A program made the position numbers and the translations under genes. From Clarkia xantiana subsp. parviflora (Eukaryota > Streptophyta > Magnoliopsida > Myrtales > Onagraceae), in NCBI GenBank assembly GCA_036873135.1, contig JAPTYO010000010.1, forward strand, positions 3,262,634 through 3,326,633: a stretch of DNA of 64,000 nt, given 5' to 3'. This document shows positions 1-12,590 of this stretch, one piece after another. The first letter of the stretch is position 1. Each line of letters opens with the position of its first letter. The notes under the pieces are model-generated. The model was not told the origin of the DNA. It saw only the letters and a program-made list of their open reading frames with translations, and did not search any database.

Positions 1-1046
1 TATAATTCCCTCTTCTCAACGTAATTCAAGATAACTTTATCGCTCGACCTATAGATTGTTGAGGGAATCCTGACATGAATGATGAACTAGGGCTGAAAAC
101 TTTATATTCTCTGCTTTTCTGTCTTTCGAAACTAACAGTGAAAGGAAAAAAAATGCCGTTTTTAAACTCACGTAGCCAATTCAAAAAATAAAAATAAATT
201 TCAAGTATCAATTTGTAAATTAGTCAAAGTTTGGGTAGCAATTTAGTTATTAACCTTGAAGTTTAGTTGAATGTTCAATTTGTTAGCCGAATATTTTTTT
301 CTTTTAATTACCAGTTAAACTTTTGCTAATTTGCAATTTGTGGCCTGTATGAATTTTTCAGTTAATTATAGACATAATATACTTTCCAGAATTACTAAAA
401 ACGCCATAAAATTCTAATATATGTATAAAATAACATCAATTATTATATAAAAACATGGAAATTTATAAAGATATAGATTATACAAAATACACAAAAATAT
501 ATAACCCTTAAGGCTTAAAGTTTAAAAAATTAAACTTATATAAATTTTAAAAGTTTATATATTCGATAGAATTCTTAATTTTTTAGAATTTTTAGATTAT
601 ATTTGTTTCTTTTATATATATTTATTTATTCATATGAATTATTTGAAATTTTGATTTTATTAAATTTTAGGATATTTTAATAATTTTTTAAAGCATTTTA
701 CGAAAAAATAATTGAATAGACACAAAGCACAAGACTTTCCTTTTCCCCTTGGAAGTATAAACTAAATCGCCAACTTACTCCGCTTCAATCAAAACCTTCT
801 CTTTCCCTGCAGCTGTAGTACTAGTAGTAGTTAATCAAGCTGCTGCTGCTGTTGCTGCTTCGAATCAGTGTTCTCTTCTCTTCGTTTTCATTTCGCATCA
901 AAGACTTCAAAACCCTTTTTCCTCTTTCTTTCTTTCTCTGTTAAGCAACCCTCCCTTCCTAGCCTAGTCCCTCCATTCACTGTATTTTTTTTCTTCTCAA
1001 TCCCCTTGTTGTTGGCTTAGTTGGTGAGTCAGTTTGTAAAATAATA
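1..1046. other. AT-rich intergenic DNA and probable 5' leader of the GH17 gene
   Basis: Positions 1-715 are AT-rich with no convincing ORF. The stretch around 200-400 looks like a decayed repeat but has no clear ends. From about 720 the base composition changes. A TATA-like AGTATAAACTA lies at about 754-764, followed by a CT-rich stretch (about 780-1010) of the kind common in plant 5' leaders, and then the GH17 start codon. Promoter and leader are inferred from position and composition only. Confidence 0.4.
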
Positions 1047-4000
1047 ATGGGTTTATATGGGTTTAGAAGATTGAGATACCAATTTGAAGATTCCATGACC
1101 ACTCAGGCGCTCCTCCTTTTTCTCGTATTTGTTGCAGCAGCTTCTTCTTCTGCTGCTGATGAAGGTAAGTTTTTTCTTGTCCGTTGGTTTCCACATTCTT
1201 CTTAAAATTAAAGCAGCTTCTACATTTTCACATAATTGACAACTAATTGTAGCCTTTACTGTACTGTAATGGTGGGGCGCTGCCAATTAACCAACTTGGC
1301 GCTATTTTCTTTCCATGAGAGCAAGAAAATTAACAGACTGCAGATTGTCTGGTTGATATTGTTGCTGGTCTTAGCTAATAGGTGGACTCCATTAACCAAA
1401 GTGTTTGGGTTGGAGTTCGAGTCTGGAAATGGAAAAATCTTCATGTTTGTCACTTTACCTTTCCTGGTTGACCCAAATTATTTTAGTTGTGGAGCAATGT
1501 TGTGAAGTATTGTCCTCTTGGCCAGCACTAGAACACTTTACCCTTATAAATCTTCATGGCCAGCACTTCAACGGGTTACGAGCTGACCTGGTGTGAGTGA
1601 AAATTATTTAATGTATGGAGCAATGCTACGGCTCTGCACTCTTGATGGTAGCCATTAGGACACCCAATTGAAAAAAAATAGTTAGTGAGTTATTCAAGTG
1701 TTATCAATCTTGTTTTCTGCCCCATTAACAAAGAAGGATATAGAGAGAGAGTTGTTTTGAGGTGATGGACGGTGGTGATTTTTGTGTATGGCCAACCATT
1801 CAATTGTGGAAAGACTGAAGTGAAGTGGGTTTTAATTTTGTTGCGTCCCAGCTCATATGCCTGACATACACTCCTTGGATATCTAAAATGCATGTCCTTA
1901 AGCCTGACTGACTCCACCTGACATTTGCTTTAAACTAAAGCACCTTCAGTAAAAAATAATTATTTTTTATTTGAATAATAATCACCTCTATGATTCTCAT
2001 TGGCAAAAGAAGATATCAATTTTATGATGTGATCAATCTCTTTGTGTGGTGTGGTGTTGTGTGGCCCTGATAACTTACATGACTTGACCTCCTTCCTGTA
2101 TGTATATGTTTGTGAGTCAGCGTCAGTCCCTTTTAGTGAGTAGTGGTATCCAAGTAGACGCATTTCTTTTGCTTCATACTGGGCACACACATATACATAA
2201 GATGAAGAGTTGGCATTAAATTGAGTTTAGTTAGACACAGTCAGGAAGCATGTTAATTAAGTAAGTGATGATATCTCAATTACCAACAATTTTTTGCACC
2301 AAACACAGAATCCAATGTATCAATGTTGTAGTTAGTTAGTGGCCACATGGAGTACAACATTGCTGATTTTTTTTTTTTCCTATTCTGTTAAGATCTGGAT
2401 CAGCTTCTCCTTTGATGCATATATATACACATATAAAGAGAGAGAATATCATATATATATATATATTACCATCATGTGTTACAACAGCTAGTATGTATGA
2501 GTATATTGTGCTTGCCCCATCATCTTTTGAGCCAGGCCAGGCCAGCAGCATCTTGCTGTGTTGTATCCACCAGAAACAAAAAAGAATCAGCTTTTCAAAA
2601 AGAAAAGCTTCAGTTTCTTGGACCTTATGCCTTTTCTTTTTTGATTGATGTATGTATGCCATGCCACCACTTGCAACAATGCCATCTCATATCAACTTTG
2701 ATAGCGACATATCATTACATGTGACACAACACATTCATAATTCCATTCTTATTTTCACCCTGCTATTCAGGGAATACAATGACACAACTCATTTCTCTCT
2801 TATACAACTTGGAATATTTGATTTTCCTTTTTATACGAAACAAATCGTTGATTATATTCCCTGAAAGCAAGGATGTTTACCAATTTAGTAACTAAGAGAA
2901 AGTTGCTACTAATTGAGCTAACCGCGCATTTTTTTTTTGAAATTATCTGTAGGTCCCTTCATCGGCGTGAACATTGGAACAGATGTGTCTAACATGCCTA
3001 GTCCTACTCAGGTAGTGGCCCTACTAAAAGCTCAGAACATAAGACATGTCAGGCTCTTCGACTCCGACCAAGCCATGCTCGTGGCTCTTGCTAACACCGG
3101 CATCCATGTAACCATCTCCATTCCAAACGACCAAATCCTAGGTATTGGCCAGTCCAATGCAACCGCGGCTAACTGGGTGACCCGCAATGTCATAGCTCAT
3201 GTCCCTGCCACCAACATCACTGCCATAGCTGTCGGGTCCGAAGTCCTCACCTCTATCCCAAACGCTGCCCCTGTGTTGGTCTCTGCCATGAAATTCATCC
3301 AATCCGCTCTTGTTGCTTCAAACCTCGACCACACCATCAAAGTATCAACCCCACATTCATCCACCATCATCATCGACTCCTTCCCACCCTCTCAGGCATT
3401 CTTCAACCGCACATGGGACCCAGTGATGGTTCCGTTACTCAAGTTTTTGCAGTCCACTGGGTCTTACCTAATGCTCAATGTCTACCCTTACTACGATTAC
3501 ATGCAATCCAACAATGTTATTCCACTCGATTATGCCCTTTTCCGTCCACTTCCTCCAAACAAAGAAGCCGTGGATTCCAACACCCTCCTCCACTACACCA
3601 ATGTGTTTGATGCGGTTGTTGATGCAGCGTATTTTGCAATGGCGGATCTCAACATAACAAACATACCTGTGATAGTGACCGAGTCTGGATGGCCATCAAA
3701 GGGAGATTCGTCCGAGCCAGATGCTACAGTTGACAATGCTAACACCTACAACAGTAACTTGATCAAACATGTCCTAAACAGCACCGGAACACCAAAGCAC
3801 CCTGGAATTTCCGTCAGTACGTACATATACGAGCTGTATAACGAAGATATGAGGCCCGACCCAGTCTCAGAGAAGAACTGGGGGCTGTTTGATCCTAGTG
3901 GAGTGCCTATTTATATATTGCACCTGACCGGTGCTGGGACAGTGTTAGCAAACGACACGACCAACCAGACCTTCTGTGTGGCTAAGGAAGGTGCGGACAA

Positions 4001-4583
4001 GAAGTTGATTCAGGCAGGTCTGGATTGGGCTTGTGGGCCCGGGAAGGTGGATTGCTCGGTTCTGCTTCAGGGACAGCAGTGTTATGAGCCGGATACAGTG
4101 CTTTGGCATGCGACGTATGCTTTCAATGCTTACTACCAACAAATGGGTAAATCTCCTGGGAGCTGTGATTTCAAAGGAGTAGGGACAGTGACAACAACCG
4201 ATCCGAGTATGTAGTTAATGTCTTTTAATTACTGCCGTAAATCTTTGTTCTTCCTGATTGATCCACTGATGTTTTTGTTTCCTTGTGCAGGCCAACCCCC
4301 TTGTATATTTCCTGGAAGGTAAGGACTCCGAACTATTCGAGCATCATAATAGATGTAGTTTGTTTGTTTGCATATATATATGGAATTATTGAATGAATCT
4401 GGATTGTGTGGTTGTAGTGGTAGAAGAAACTCGACAAGCAGCGTTAACGGGACGGTGCTAGCACCATCCTCCAATTCCACAACTTCGGGTGGCTGCTGCT
4501 GGGGTAAGTACATGTATGGTAGGGATGGGTCAGTGACATTAGGATTAGTAATGCTTGTGGGTGCACTAGTAATGGCTTTGTAA
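1047..4583 (+). CDS. GPI-anchored glucan endo-1,3-beta-glucosidase (GH17 with X8 domain)
   Basis: Predicted beta-1,3-glucanase acting on callose or wall beta-1,3-glucan at the cell surface. My model has four exons: 1047-1164, 2953-4206, 4291-4318 and 4418-4583, 521 residues, with phases agreeing at every junction. Order: hydrophobic signal peptide (about residues 17-37), GH17 barrel from GPFIGVN at residue 40, putative acid/base Glu136 in AVGSEVL, nucleophile Glu283 in VTESGWPS, then an X8/CBM43 domain (about 379-458) starting TFCVAKE with its cysteines. A Ser/Thr-rich stretch and a hydrophobic tail ending LVGALVMAL suggest a GPI anchor. A second in-frame ATG at 1095 puts the signal peptide right at the N-terminus and may be the true start. 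Intron 1 is 1.8 kb. Without splicing, exon 2 runs into a stop at 4212, so the tiny 28-nt exon 3 is needed to reach the anchor. It closely resembles what I remember of Arabidopsis At2g01630. Confidence 0.93.
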
Positions 4584-6508
4584 TTCTGATTTGGAATTGA
4601 CTGATTATTCATGATGGGGTTGGGTTGGGGGATACAATTTGGTTTAACTGGAGGGTATTATATTTATTCTGAGAAAGTAGGTTAGCCCATTTTTGTTGGT
4701 CAAGGCAAGTTTGAGGGCTGCAGATTCTTCTGTCATCAACCACGAAGCGATCGTCTTGTTTGTTTAGTAGGTGATTATTTTTCATTAAATTCTTAAATGT
4801 TGTAAAAACCTGTCATCGAAAAGAAATAGTGTGTTAGATATGAACTGGTGATTTTGTCAAATGGACAGTTGAATCCATCCAACCTACATAACTAGACCAT
4901 AGCGCGTTAAGTTTATAATTGTGCTTAGCCTCGTTTGTTAAATTTCACTTTAGGCTGAATTAAGCCTAATTAACTAATAGATAGTAATAATTTATGCAAG
5001 TGTGTAACATAAGGAACTACAATACTCACTTTGTATATATATAGTGTTCTATTATTTCAGACACCATTAGTAGGTGTGGTACTATTTATGACTATGTAAC
5101 TTCACCCCAGCCACTAGCCAGGCATGTTACCCGACGCTCTGTTGGGCTTTATTTAGAAGGTTTGGGCATGCTTGGACTGTTTGGTGCAACTTCTAATGTT
5201 ATAACTTGAATGTTTTAATTTTTTTTTTATTGCACACACCACGTTGATATCATCACATACTCGGGTTTGGATTATTTTAAGAACTTGTAGAGTAGTGTCG
5301 GAATGCGTTTAGAACCTGCGAGTGCGCACCTAAAAAACTCAACTCATTGATCGAACTGGACTTGTAAAGGTGATTCTCTATAAGCGTGAGGTTTCACTAA
5401 TTGTCCGAGAACCTATAAATTCTGTCATGTTTAGAACAAAAGCCTCCACTCCGCGAAACCATCAATTTGCCGTATTAGCTCATGTTAGCCATTTGTAGGA
5501 TCGTATGCTTTTGTTAAATAGTCGATTCATTTTGTGTATTAATGTATTTCTTTGAGAGGGTAGAAAATAAAAGATTGTGTATATGTATATGTGTAAGTGA
5601 ATATTAGAGTTTCCTTCTTGTATTGAAAGCCATGAATTGATTTTGTTATTACGTATGTGGTTGTGGTTAATGGGAAAATGGATGAAGCTAACTATTTCTA
5701 TAATAATAAAATTTAGAATAATTTTTTGTTACTAATATAACGTTGAACTCACAAATTGTAGAGACTGATTAAAGTCGAGAACAGTAGACTACTAATTAAC
5801 GAACTTTTTGAATTCGCATGTTAGTATAGTAGAGACTGAAGGAACCCTTTTCCTTCATTCACGCCTCATATGTGGGACGACAGTATTTGGGGTTGGTAGT
5901 AGGGACTCATGTTTGCCCTTATCGACGACAAAAACACTAATTATTACAATCGCAATCATTATTTCCATACCCTCATATCTATCTATCTATCTATCTATCT
6001 ATCCAATGTTTATGCTTAGTCAACCTAAAAATTCATTAATATTAAGCTCGTCTACTTAATTATCAGTATTCTAAAAAATATTTTTGGGTCATTTCCCTTA
6101 TTATTCTAACCAGGTTTAGCTCTCGCTTACATGGTTGTAAACATACGCCCTTATTATTCCTTCAGTTACGACCCGATAATACCGAACAATGTACATCAAA
6201 AGAAAAGGGGTCTGGCTAAAATGTAGTCGGATTTATTTAAACTCAATTTTTCAGCCGTTAGATTATGAGAGAGAATCAATCAGAATCCAAGAGAGATAAA
6301 AAGTTTTCTTATACATGGATAGTCTGATAGGCATATCAATCGTTATGGACTGATAATCGTTATGGACTGATACTATGATCGAGTCCATCAATACGAGAAA
6401 AAATCGCCAGAAAAGTAAATCATAAAAGATAATCATGAGCCAGGAACATAAAATATGAGTCATCGCTCTTCAAACATTAACAACCTCTAGAAGAAATGAG
6501 AGAGATGA
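4584..6508. other. Intergenic DNA downstream of the GH17 gene
   Basis: No gene is supported here. The first 100-200 bases probably hold the GH17 3' UTR. The rest is AT-rich. The only clear structure is an (ATCT)n microsatellite at about 5977-6002. ORFs in this stretch are short, low in complexity and show no domain. Confidence 0.5.
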
Positions 6509-6517
6509 AACCATAAT

Positions 6518-7036
6518 GGAAAAGTATGTAAAACATGCAACATGTTTGAAAAAGATGGTTTTATGGACCAATATGTTTTAAAACGTACGACATGTTTGAA
6601 AATGATGGTTTTATGGACTTTTTTTTTAAATGTACAACAAGCTTACAAAACATGGTAAAATAATTACCGTCCACTTGTTGTCACTAATCTCATTACGTGG
6701 ACACGCGCGGATCACGTTTTTAAGAAATAATAATAATTATTATTATTGTTATTATTTACATCCATTAATAATCATTGCTATGTATAAATTAATTTCTTGT
6801 TTTAATTATTATTTTTTTTTTCTTCTAAAAATGTGTTTCGCACGTGTCTATTTAATGAGACTATTGATAACAAGTGGAAAGTATTTCATTTTAACATATT
6901 TTTCAAGCTTGTTGTACATTTTAATACATGTTGGTCTATAAAACCATATTTTTCAAACATGTTGCACATTTTAAAACATATTGATTCATAAAACCATCTT
7001 TTTGCAAACATGTTGCAGGTTTTACATACTTTTCCC
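6518..7036. mobile_element. Non-autonomous Mutator-like element with long terminal inverted repeats and 9-bp TSD
   Basis: The left end starts GGAAAAGTATGTAAAAC and the right end finishes GTTTTACATACTTTTCCC. The inverted arms extend about 130 bp on each side (about 6518-6650 and 6900-7036). Within each arm, a unit containing ACATGTTTG and ATGGTTTTATGGAC is itself repeated, so arms contain repeats within repeats. The 9-bp sequence AACCATAAT flanks the element exactly, at 6509-6517 and 7037-7045, which is the target duplication length typical of Mutator superfamily elements. The roughly 250-bp core is AT-rich with no transposase. Superfamily is inferred from TSD length and TIR length. Confidence 0.85.
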
Positions 7037-7045
7037 AACCATAAT

Positions 7046-7972
7046 CGAAGCATCAAAGAGAATCAAAGTTTCGAATGCTCGAATACCATGTGCAAACTCG
7101 AAACCTAGCAAAACTTAAGAAACCCTAACAAAGTAATATATGTACTTGCGGATTATCATATTTGGAACCGAACTAAAAGCACAAGAGTTCTACCCATAGT
7201 TGTTACAACTGAAGGGAAAAGTCCGAAAATAACAAAAGAAAACAACTAATAAGTCCCTAAATAAACTAACTATTTTACACCTAAGTCAAAACTGGACAAA
7301 CCCAACATAATTAGGTCTTGAGAAAATGTCTGGGCGAAGTTGGGGTTAGACTGCTCATATTCCATGATTTATGAATATATCGTCATCCTGAGCTTTTTAT
7401 ATAATATAACAAAATAGCGTTATTTGAAAGCTAATCACGCATGTCAAGAAATATATATATGATCAAAATGAATGTATTTGGAGTTATATAAAACAATATT
7501 ATAATGTGTATTTTTTAATGTATACCATGAACTATTAGAAATTTGGGATAGAAAAGATTTAAAATTTACAGTAAAGAAAGTGCAAAAAAAAATATATATT
7601 ATGATTAGAGATTTTGAAATTAAATTCAAGTCTTAACTGAAGGGCAAAAACGCAAAATTCATTTGTGTATTTATTATTATTAGTACTTGAAGTCTTGAAC
7701 ACCCTAAATAATTTACTATTACAACTTTATGAATGAAAAGGTTAGAAAATGCAATCCTTGTGTCTTCCGTAAAGGACGGACAGAAACAATGGCATTTGTG
7801 TAAATTGGGGTCTGATATTTGGGTATATCTTTAATAAATATATTATATAAGGAAAATGACTAGACAGCCCCTCCTCGATTATCCCTTACCCTTATAAAAT
7901 CAATCAATCTCTCCCAGACCCATGCGAGGCAACCCCCGCGACAGATCATAGAGCATCATCACTACAATTACA
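7046..7972. promoter_or_regulatory. Upstream region and TATA box of the PMEI gene
   Basis: Mostly AT-rich DNA without an ORF. A good TATA element, CTTATAAAAT, lies at 7891-7900, about 75 bp before the PMEI start codon, and is followed by a CT-rich leader. No other regulatory site stands out by eye. Confidence 0.5.
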
Positions 7973-8581
7973 ATGGAAGTTAAACAATCGCTCTTCCTTA
8001 CTTTCTTTTCTGTCTTTATCGCCTTTCTTGGTTGTCACTCAGTCTCCGCCGCCACTGCAACCAACGCCACTGATTTCATCCGCACCAGCTGCGCCGCCAC
8101 CCTGTACCCGGACGTCTGCTACAGCTCCCTCTACCGCTACGCTACCACTGTCCACGGCGACCCAGCCCGGCTAGCCCGCGCCGCCATCGCCGTCAGCCTC
8201 TCGAGGGCGCGCCGAACGGCCGCCTACGTCTCCACCGTCTCCCGCCAGGCCGACTACGGAGGTGACACCCGCACCGCAGCCGCCCTCCATGACTGCTTCT
8301 CTAACTTTGGCGACGCGGTGGACGAGATCCGTGGCTCCTTGAAGCAGATGAGGCAGCTGGGGGCGGCCGGCGCCGGAAAGGAGGCGTTGAGGTTCCAGAT
8401 GAGCAACGTGCAGACGTGGATGAGCGCAGCGCTAACAGACGAGGAGACGTGTACGGACGGGCTGGAGGATGTGGAAGAGGGGCCGGTGAAGTCGGAGGTG
8501 ACGGAGAAGGCGGCGGGTGTGAAGAAAGTGACGAGCAATGCGTTGGCTCTGGTGAATAGTTATGTGAACCGCTACACCTGA
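7973..8581 (+). CDS. Plant invertase/pectin methylesterase inhibitor (PMEI) protein
   Basis: A secreted inhibitor of pectin methylesterase or invertase, expected in the apoplast. Single exon, 202 residues, normal for the family. The N-terminal 26 residues are a signal peptide (LFLTFFSVFIAFLG followed by SVSA). The mature part has the four family cysteines at 40, 49, 108 and 160. The first pair sits in the helical hairpin (RTSCAATLYPDVCY) and the second pair brackets the four-helix bundle (LHDCFSNF, EETCTDG). Third codon positions are strongly GC-rich, unlike the surrounding DNA. Whether the target is invertase or pectin methylesterase cannot be told from sequence alone. It resembles the PMEI I remember at Arabidopsis At2g01610 and At1g70720. 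Confidence 0.93.
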   Translation: MEVKQSLFLTFFSVFIAFLGCHSVSAATATNATDFIRTSCAATLYPDVCYSSLYRYATTVHGDPARLARAAIAVSLSRARRTAAYVSTVSRQADYGGDTRTAAALHDCFSNFGDAVDEIRGSLKQMRQLGAAGAGKEALRFQMSNVQTWMSAALTDEETCTDGLEDVEEGPVKSEVTEKAAGVKKVTSNALALVNSYVNRYT

Positions 8582-8958
8582 CTCAGTCCGGTCGCTGGCC
8601 AACCACCGTACTGACCACTTCCGGTAAGGTCGGGTTGGCGCCTTTCAAGTGATGGGATGATGGAGTGTTTGTTAGGTTAACCATGTAACTTGAACTCTTA
8701 TTCAGTTTGTTTGTTAAGTAGAGTGAGTAATCAAAAACTAAAATGTAGGTAAGAAAAGTGTTTGAGTTTTCCTTGTTGTTTGCCAGGATTATTTATCGCT
8801 TATATAATCTATATATTTGTGGAAAAATGTTGTATTGCTGTTATTTTGGACGAAAAAAAAAAAAAAATCTACTATGCTCTTTATAATCACAATGCTTGTA
8901 CTAATTTTTTTTTTTTTAATCTATTTCTCTTAAAGTGAACTCTAAATAAAAATTGTTA
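8582..8958. other. PMEI 3' flank
   Basis: Probable 3' UTR followed by AT-rich DNA with poly(A) and poly(T) runs near 8853 and 8907. It ends at the 5-bp target site GTATT of the LTR element. No gene is seen. Confidence 0.5.
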
Positions 8959-8963
8959 GTATT

Positions 8964-9147
8964 TGTTACGAAAGTAGAGAGGTAATAGAAGAGGGAACTT
9001 TAGGATGTCTTATTATCACACATAAGGAGCCCTTATATAGGGGTTACATAGACTTGGAGAGGAAGTAAAATCAATACAAGGAAAGTCTAAATTAGGAAGA
9101 TGATATATAGACATAATATTGAACATCCACATAATATATTCATAACA
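8964..9147 (-). repeat. LTR (downstream copy, element read on minus strand)
   Basis: 184 bp with TG...CA ends, identical by eye to 13212-13395. It contains TTATATAGGG, which could be a promoter element when read on either strand. Confidence 0.9.
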
Positions 9148-9176
9148 CTCCCCCTTGGATGTTCATAAGGGAATTG

Positions 9177-9335
9177 TGCCTCGTTAAAACCTTACTAGAA
9201 AAAACCCATTGGGATAAAAATCTAGTGAAGGAAAAAGAGTACACAATTATGGATCCCTTTTTGTAAGCTGCCTCGTTAAAAACCTTACCAGGAAAACCCG
9301 ATGGGATAAAACCTTGGTTAAGGGAAAAAGAGTGC
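9177..9335. repeat. Imperfect 92-bp tandem duplication inside the LTR element
   Basis: The phrase TGCCTCGTTAAAA, followed by ACCTTAC, then GGGATAAA, then AAAAAGAGT, occurs twice, starting at 9177 and 9269. It lies between the purine tract and the RNase H remnant, so it is part of the untranslated 3' portion of the element. Confidence 0.75.
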
Positions 9336-9368
9336 AGCGGTGTAGAATCTCCCCCTGATGTTGACATC

Positions 9369-9567
9369 GCGTAATTTCATTAAGTCGACGCAATCCAATC
9401 ATGTTCGCCAATATTCCAGATGTCGCAGTCGATAAAGCCTCCTTGAAAAGATCCGCTAGATAGTCATATGAACAAAATTCGTTGGATGAAGAATAACTTG
9501 AGGCGAATGTGTTTTGTACGTCTCCTTTGATATAACGATCTTCAACTCGAGCTATATAACCTGCATT
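9369..9567 (-). pseudogene. Copia polyprotein C-terminal (RNase H end) remnant
   Basis: The minus-strand frame reads NAGYIARVEDRYIKGD, then ADLFKEALSTATSGI, then MIGLRRLNEI. This matches the order of motifs at the C-terminus of plant Copia polyproteins (YIKGDR.K.I, NLADLFTKALP, GMRRL). The catalytic integrase and reverse transcriptase regions are not seen upstream of it in any frame. Confidence 0.65.
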
Positions 9568-11479
9568 ATCTTCATATATACAAAATAATGGTACAATATA
9601 TTTATTATCCAACATTCTTGGAAAAAATTTCATGCTATCATTTTCAATCCTTCTAGGATTTTCACTTTAATTTTGCTATCAAATTAGCCACCCAAAAAGG
9701 TTATAAATAATTCATATGTGGGACGCATTCAAAACTTTTTATGTACTGCCAACGTAATAATATATTTGAAGGTTATTGCTCCACCAAATGATTCATTTAA
9801 TAATTATCATCTTTCTGCGGAAAAGTCTTTGTACCACGGGTTGTGCCTATCTTATGAGGCAATCTATTTACGCAGAAATTATTTATATCCACTGGCTATC
9901 ACATTCTGCATTTGTCATGCCCATACTTGCGTCTTTTCAAACTTTGGCCAATCATAATGATTCTATTACAAACTGAGCTCAAGATCCTCGTCTTGTTTTA
10001 ATATTTCACTCGTGAATAATATTCAAAATTGTTGTCGACAACTTTATATTTTACGGTTCCATCACTTCTCGTTAATGACATAACTCATTGAGATCTCTTT
10101 ATTGTAATTATTTTCAGGTACCTGAACCACTTCTGGGGTTTCATATTTAGTTATGTCTCTTTTCCTTTTTGGAAAATCGCCTTCGTAATAAGACCATATT
10201 TATCTATTTTCTTTCCGTGCTCCATTCTTTTTAAAAATATTTGGAACCAATATCACACACTTCAGGCGTGAATTATTTTTCATTATAGTTTGTCCAACCG
10301 GGACATTTCAAATTGGAGCATTTACAGCTGTTACATGACTTATGACTTTCTGGGTCTCATAAAGTCACTTATTGGCAGTATTTGAAAATGCTTTTCTCTT
10401 TGAACTTCAGGTTCATATTCTCATTGTGCGAGGATCTAAATGAGATAATAACAACTTTTGTTCAGTCAATCTATCTTCTGCCAGCTGCTTCTTTTCTCCC
10501 CCTAATGTTGGGAAAAGTCAATGACAATCAACACTCTTGTTTTAAATATATATATATCAGTCATTGTTCTCAAATAATTGATTTATAGACAAAATATTTT
10601 TCCCAACGTTCTAGACCCATGTTTGTGCGTTGCGGTGGAGTAATTCAAACATATATCGCACACCATAATATTAATATATGGAAAATTTGTCTCTTCACCA
10701 AAAATTGGTTGTAATGGGGAGAACTGTGATTTAACATTGGCTTGATGCGCAATTATACTGTTGCTTTCATAATAGCATGCATTTGTACTCAATTTGCTCT
10801 AATTGGTAGCAGTTTAGCTATGTAATTGGAGGATCTTTGTAACTTTCATGCTAAACTGCAAATCTAGACATGTAGTTGTCTGAATCTTGTAGTAAATATC
10901 AAATTTCAATATCATCATCATTCTTTATTGCATAATCTGGAAATTTTGCTATTGCAAATTCGTGATAATTAAATGCACATGCGACCATATTGTAGATGCA
11001 TCTTTTAAAATAATATCGTGGTCCACATGGCAGGTGAACGGGCCCATATTCACCTTTTATAATATCCATAAATAATGGAATTTTATCCCGAACTTAGTTG
11101 ATGATGATCACATAATGAATTTTCCTTTGAGAGCAGTTATCATAATGATTTATGGAGAATCTTCAGGTTCTTCCAAATAATGTGTTGCGCATCTTAAGTG
11201 ATCCGGAATGGTCTGTAACCGATCACGCCAATTATTGTATTATATGGGTAAAACTTCTGGTTTACCTCTATGCATCAGTAAACTTCTGGTTTACCTGATT
11301 TTTTTTTTTTATTTTTTTCATAATCATGATAACACAATCCGCATTTTTTTTCTTCATCATAATAATGATTGCGGAGCATTCACATTCTTTATAATAATAT
11401 ATACTGTATATGTAAGATATAAATAACAATAATAAAAAATGTAAAGAAATAAATAAATAACTTCGTATAAATGCTCAAT

Positions 11480-12055
11480 TTCATGATCTTCGGGATCACT
11501 TATAGCTCAATATATTAGGATCCTTGTTTGTAACTCAAAATCTTTAATGATCTTTTGTTTATATCGCAAAATCTCTTAGGATATTCAGATCTTATTTTCA
11601 TGATCCCAGATCATTCAAAAAATAATTCAGGATCTTCAGGATCTCTGTTCATAATTTAAGATCTTCAATCTCGTTAATTCATAGTCTCATATATTTAGGA
11701 TCTTCAGGATCCTTTATTCATTTATAGATCTTATAGGATCTTCTTGGTTATTTATTCGTAACTCATGATCTGTTAGGATCTTCAGGATCCTAAATGTAGT
11801 AATTATTGAGCTTTTGATAACTCTTGATCTTCTTGATCATTTTATAATAAAATGCAATAAACGTAATAATATATGTATATAATAAATATAATGCATGCAA
11901 GAAATAAAAATATAAATGTAAAGGTAATGCAATAAAAAAAATAACAGTATATGTAAATAAAGTGCAAGAAATGTAAATATAAATATAAAAATTAAGGGAA
12001 CTATAAATTCATAATTATTGATCTTCAAGATCGTAATATCGGATCTTCAGGATCC
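11480..12055. repeat. Degenerate GATCTTCAGGATC tandem array inside the LTR element
   Basis: About a dozen imperfect copies of a unit built around the near-palindromic core GATCTTCAGGATC or GATCCTGAAGATC recur at irregular spacing of roughly 40-70 bp. It occupies internal space where coding sequence would be expected in an autonomous element. I see no ORF. Confidence 0.65.
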
Positions 12056-12421
12056 GTCATTTATAAAGAATGCATTTTTCTTAATCGTAATATCTCATAT
12101 TTAATAATAATATATGCAATGATTTTTTTTTTTCTTTTCGTTTGAGGCTAATCTTTGCCTAGTGTCATCGCACTTCATATGAATAAATTTCTCGCTTCAT
12201 CATATAATTAAATTTTTGTTAGCGTCATCGCGCTTCTCAAAATTATCATTCTTCCAAATCAATTGGATTTTGCATTCTTTATTTGTAAGATGCATCATCT
12301 TTCTTTATCGATATCATGACAATGCTAACAATTTTATCTATTTCAAAACCAACTGTTTCTATGACCATGATGATTATAACATATTTTTATTTATACTCTT
12401 AAAAGGTCATTATAAATTATA

Positions 12422-12590
12422 TCACTCACTTCAGGGAGTTGAATGTATTCTCATTGTCATGATCCACTGTAATACTCACTTCAGGGAGTATAATATAACA
12501 TAAACTACAACACTCACTTTAGGGAGTGGAGTATATCATCTTTATAATTGTAAATTGCAACACTCACTTCAGGGAGCGAAGCATATCTAG
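12422..12590. repeat. Short CACTCACTTCAGGGAG repeats inside the LTR element
   Basis: Four copies of ACTCACTTCAGGGAG (one with TTTAGGG) start near 12424, 12474, 12511 and 12558, spaced about 37-50 bp. The same motif is present in the older relative at about 23040-23230, so it is a family feature of the internal leader region. Confidence 0.7.

Noticed and set aside
8254..8538. Antisense ORF in the PMEI gene
   Set aside because: Shadow of a GC-rich coding frame.
9718..9976. Overlapping plus-strand ORFs in the LTR element
   Set aside because: Antisense to the element and in AT-rich DNA; no gag or pol motifs.
12422..12590. Possible CRISPR-like regular repeats
   Set aside because: Repeats are 15 bp, irregularly spaced, in a plant retroelement, and no cas genes are present.
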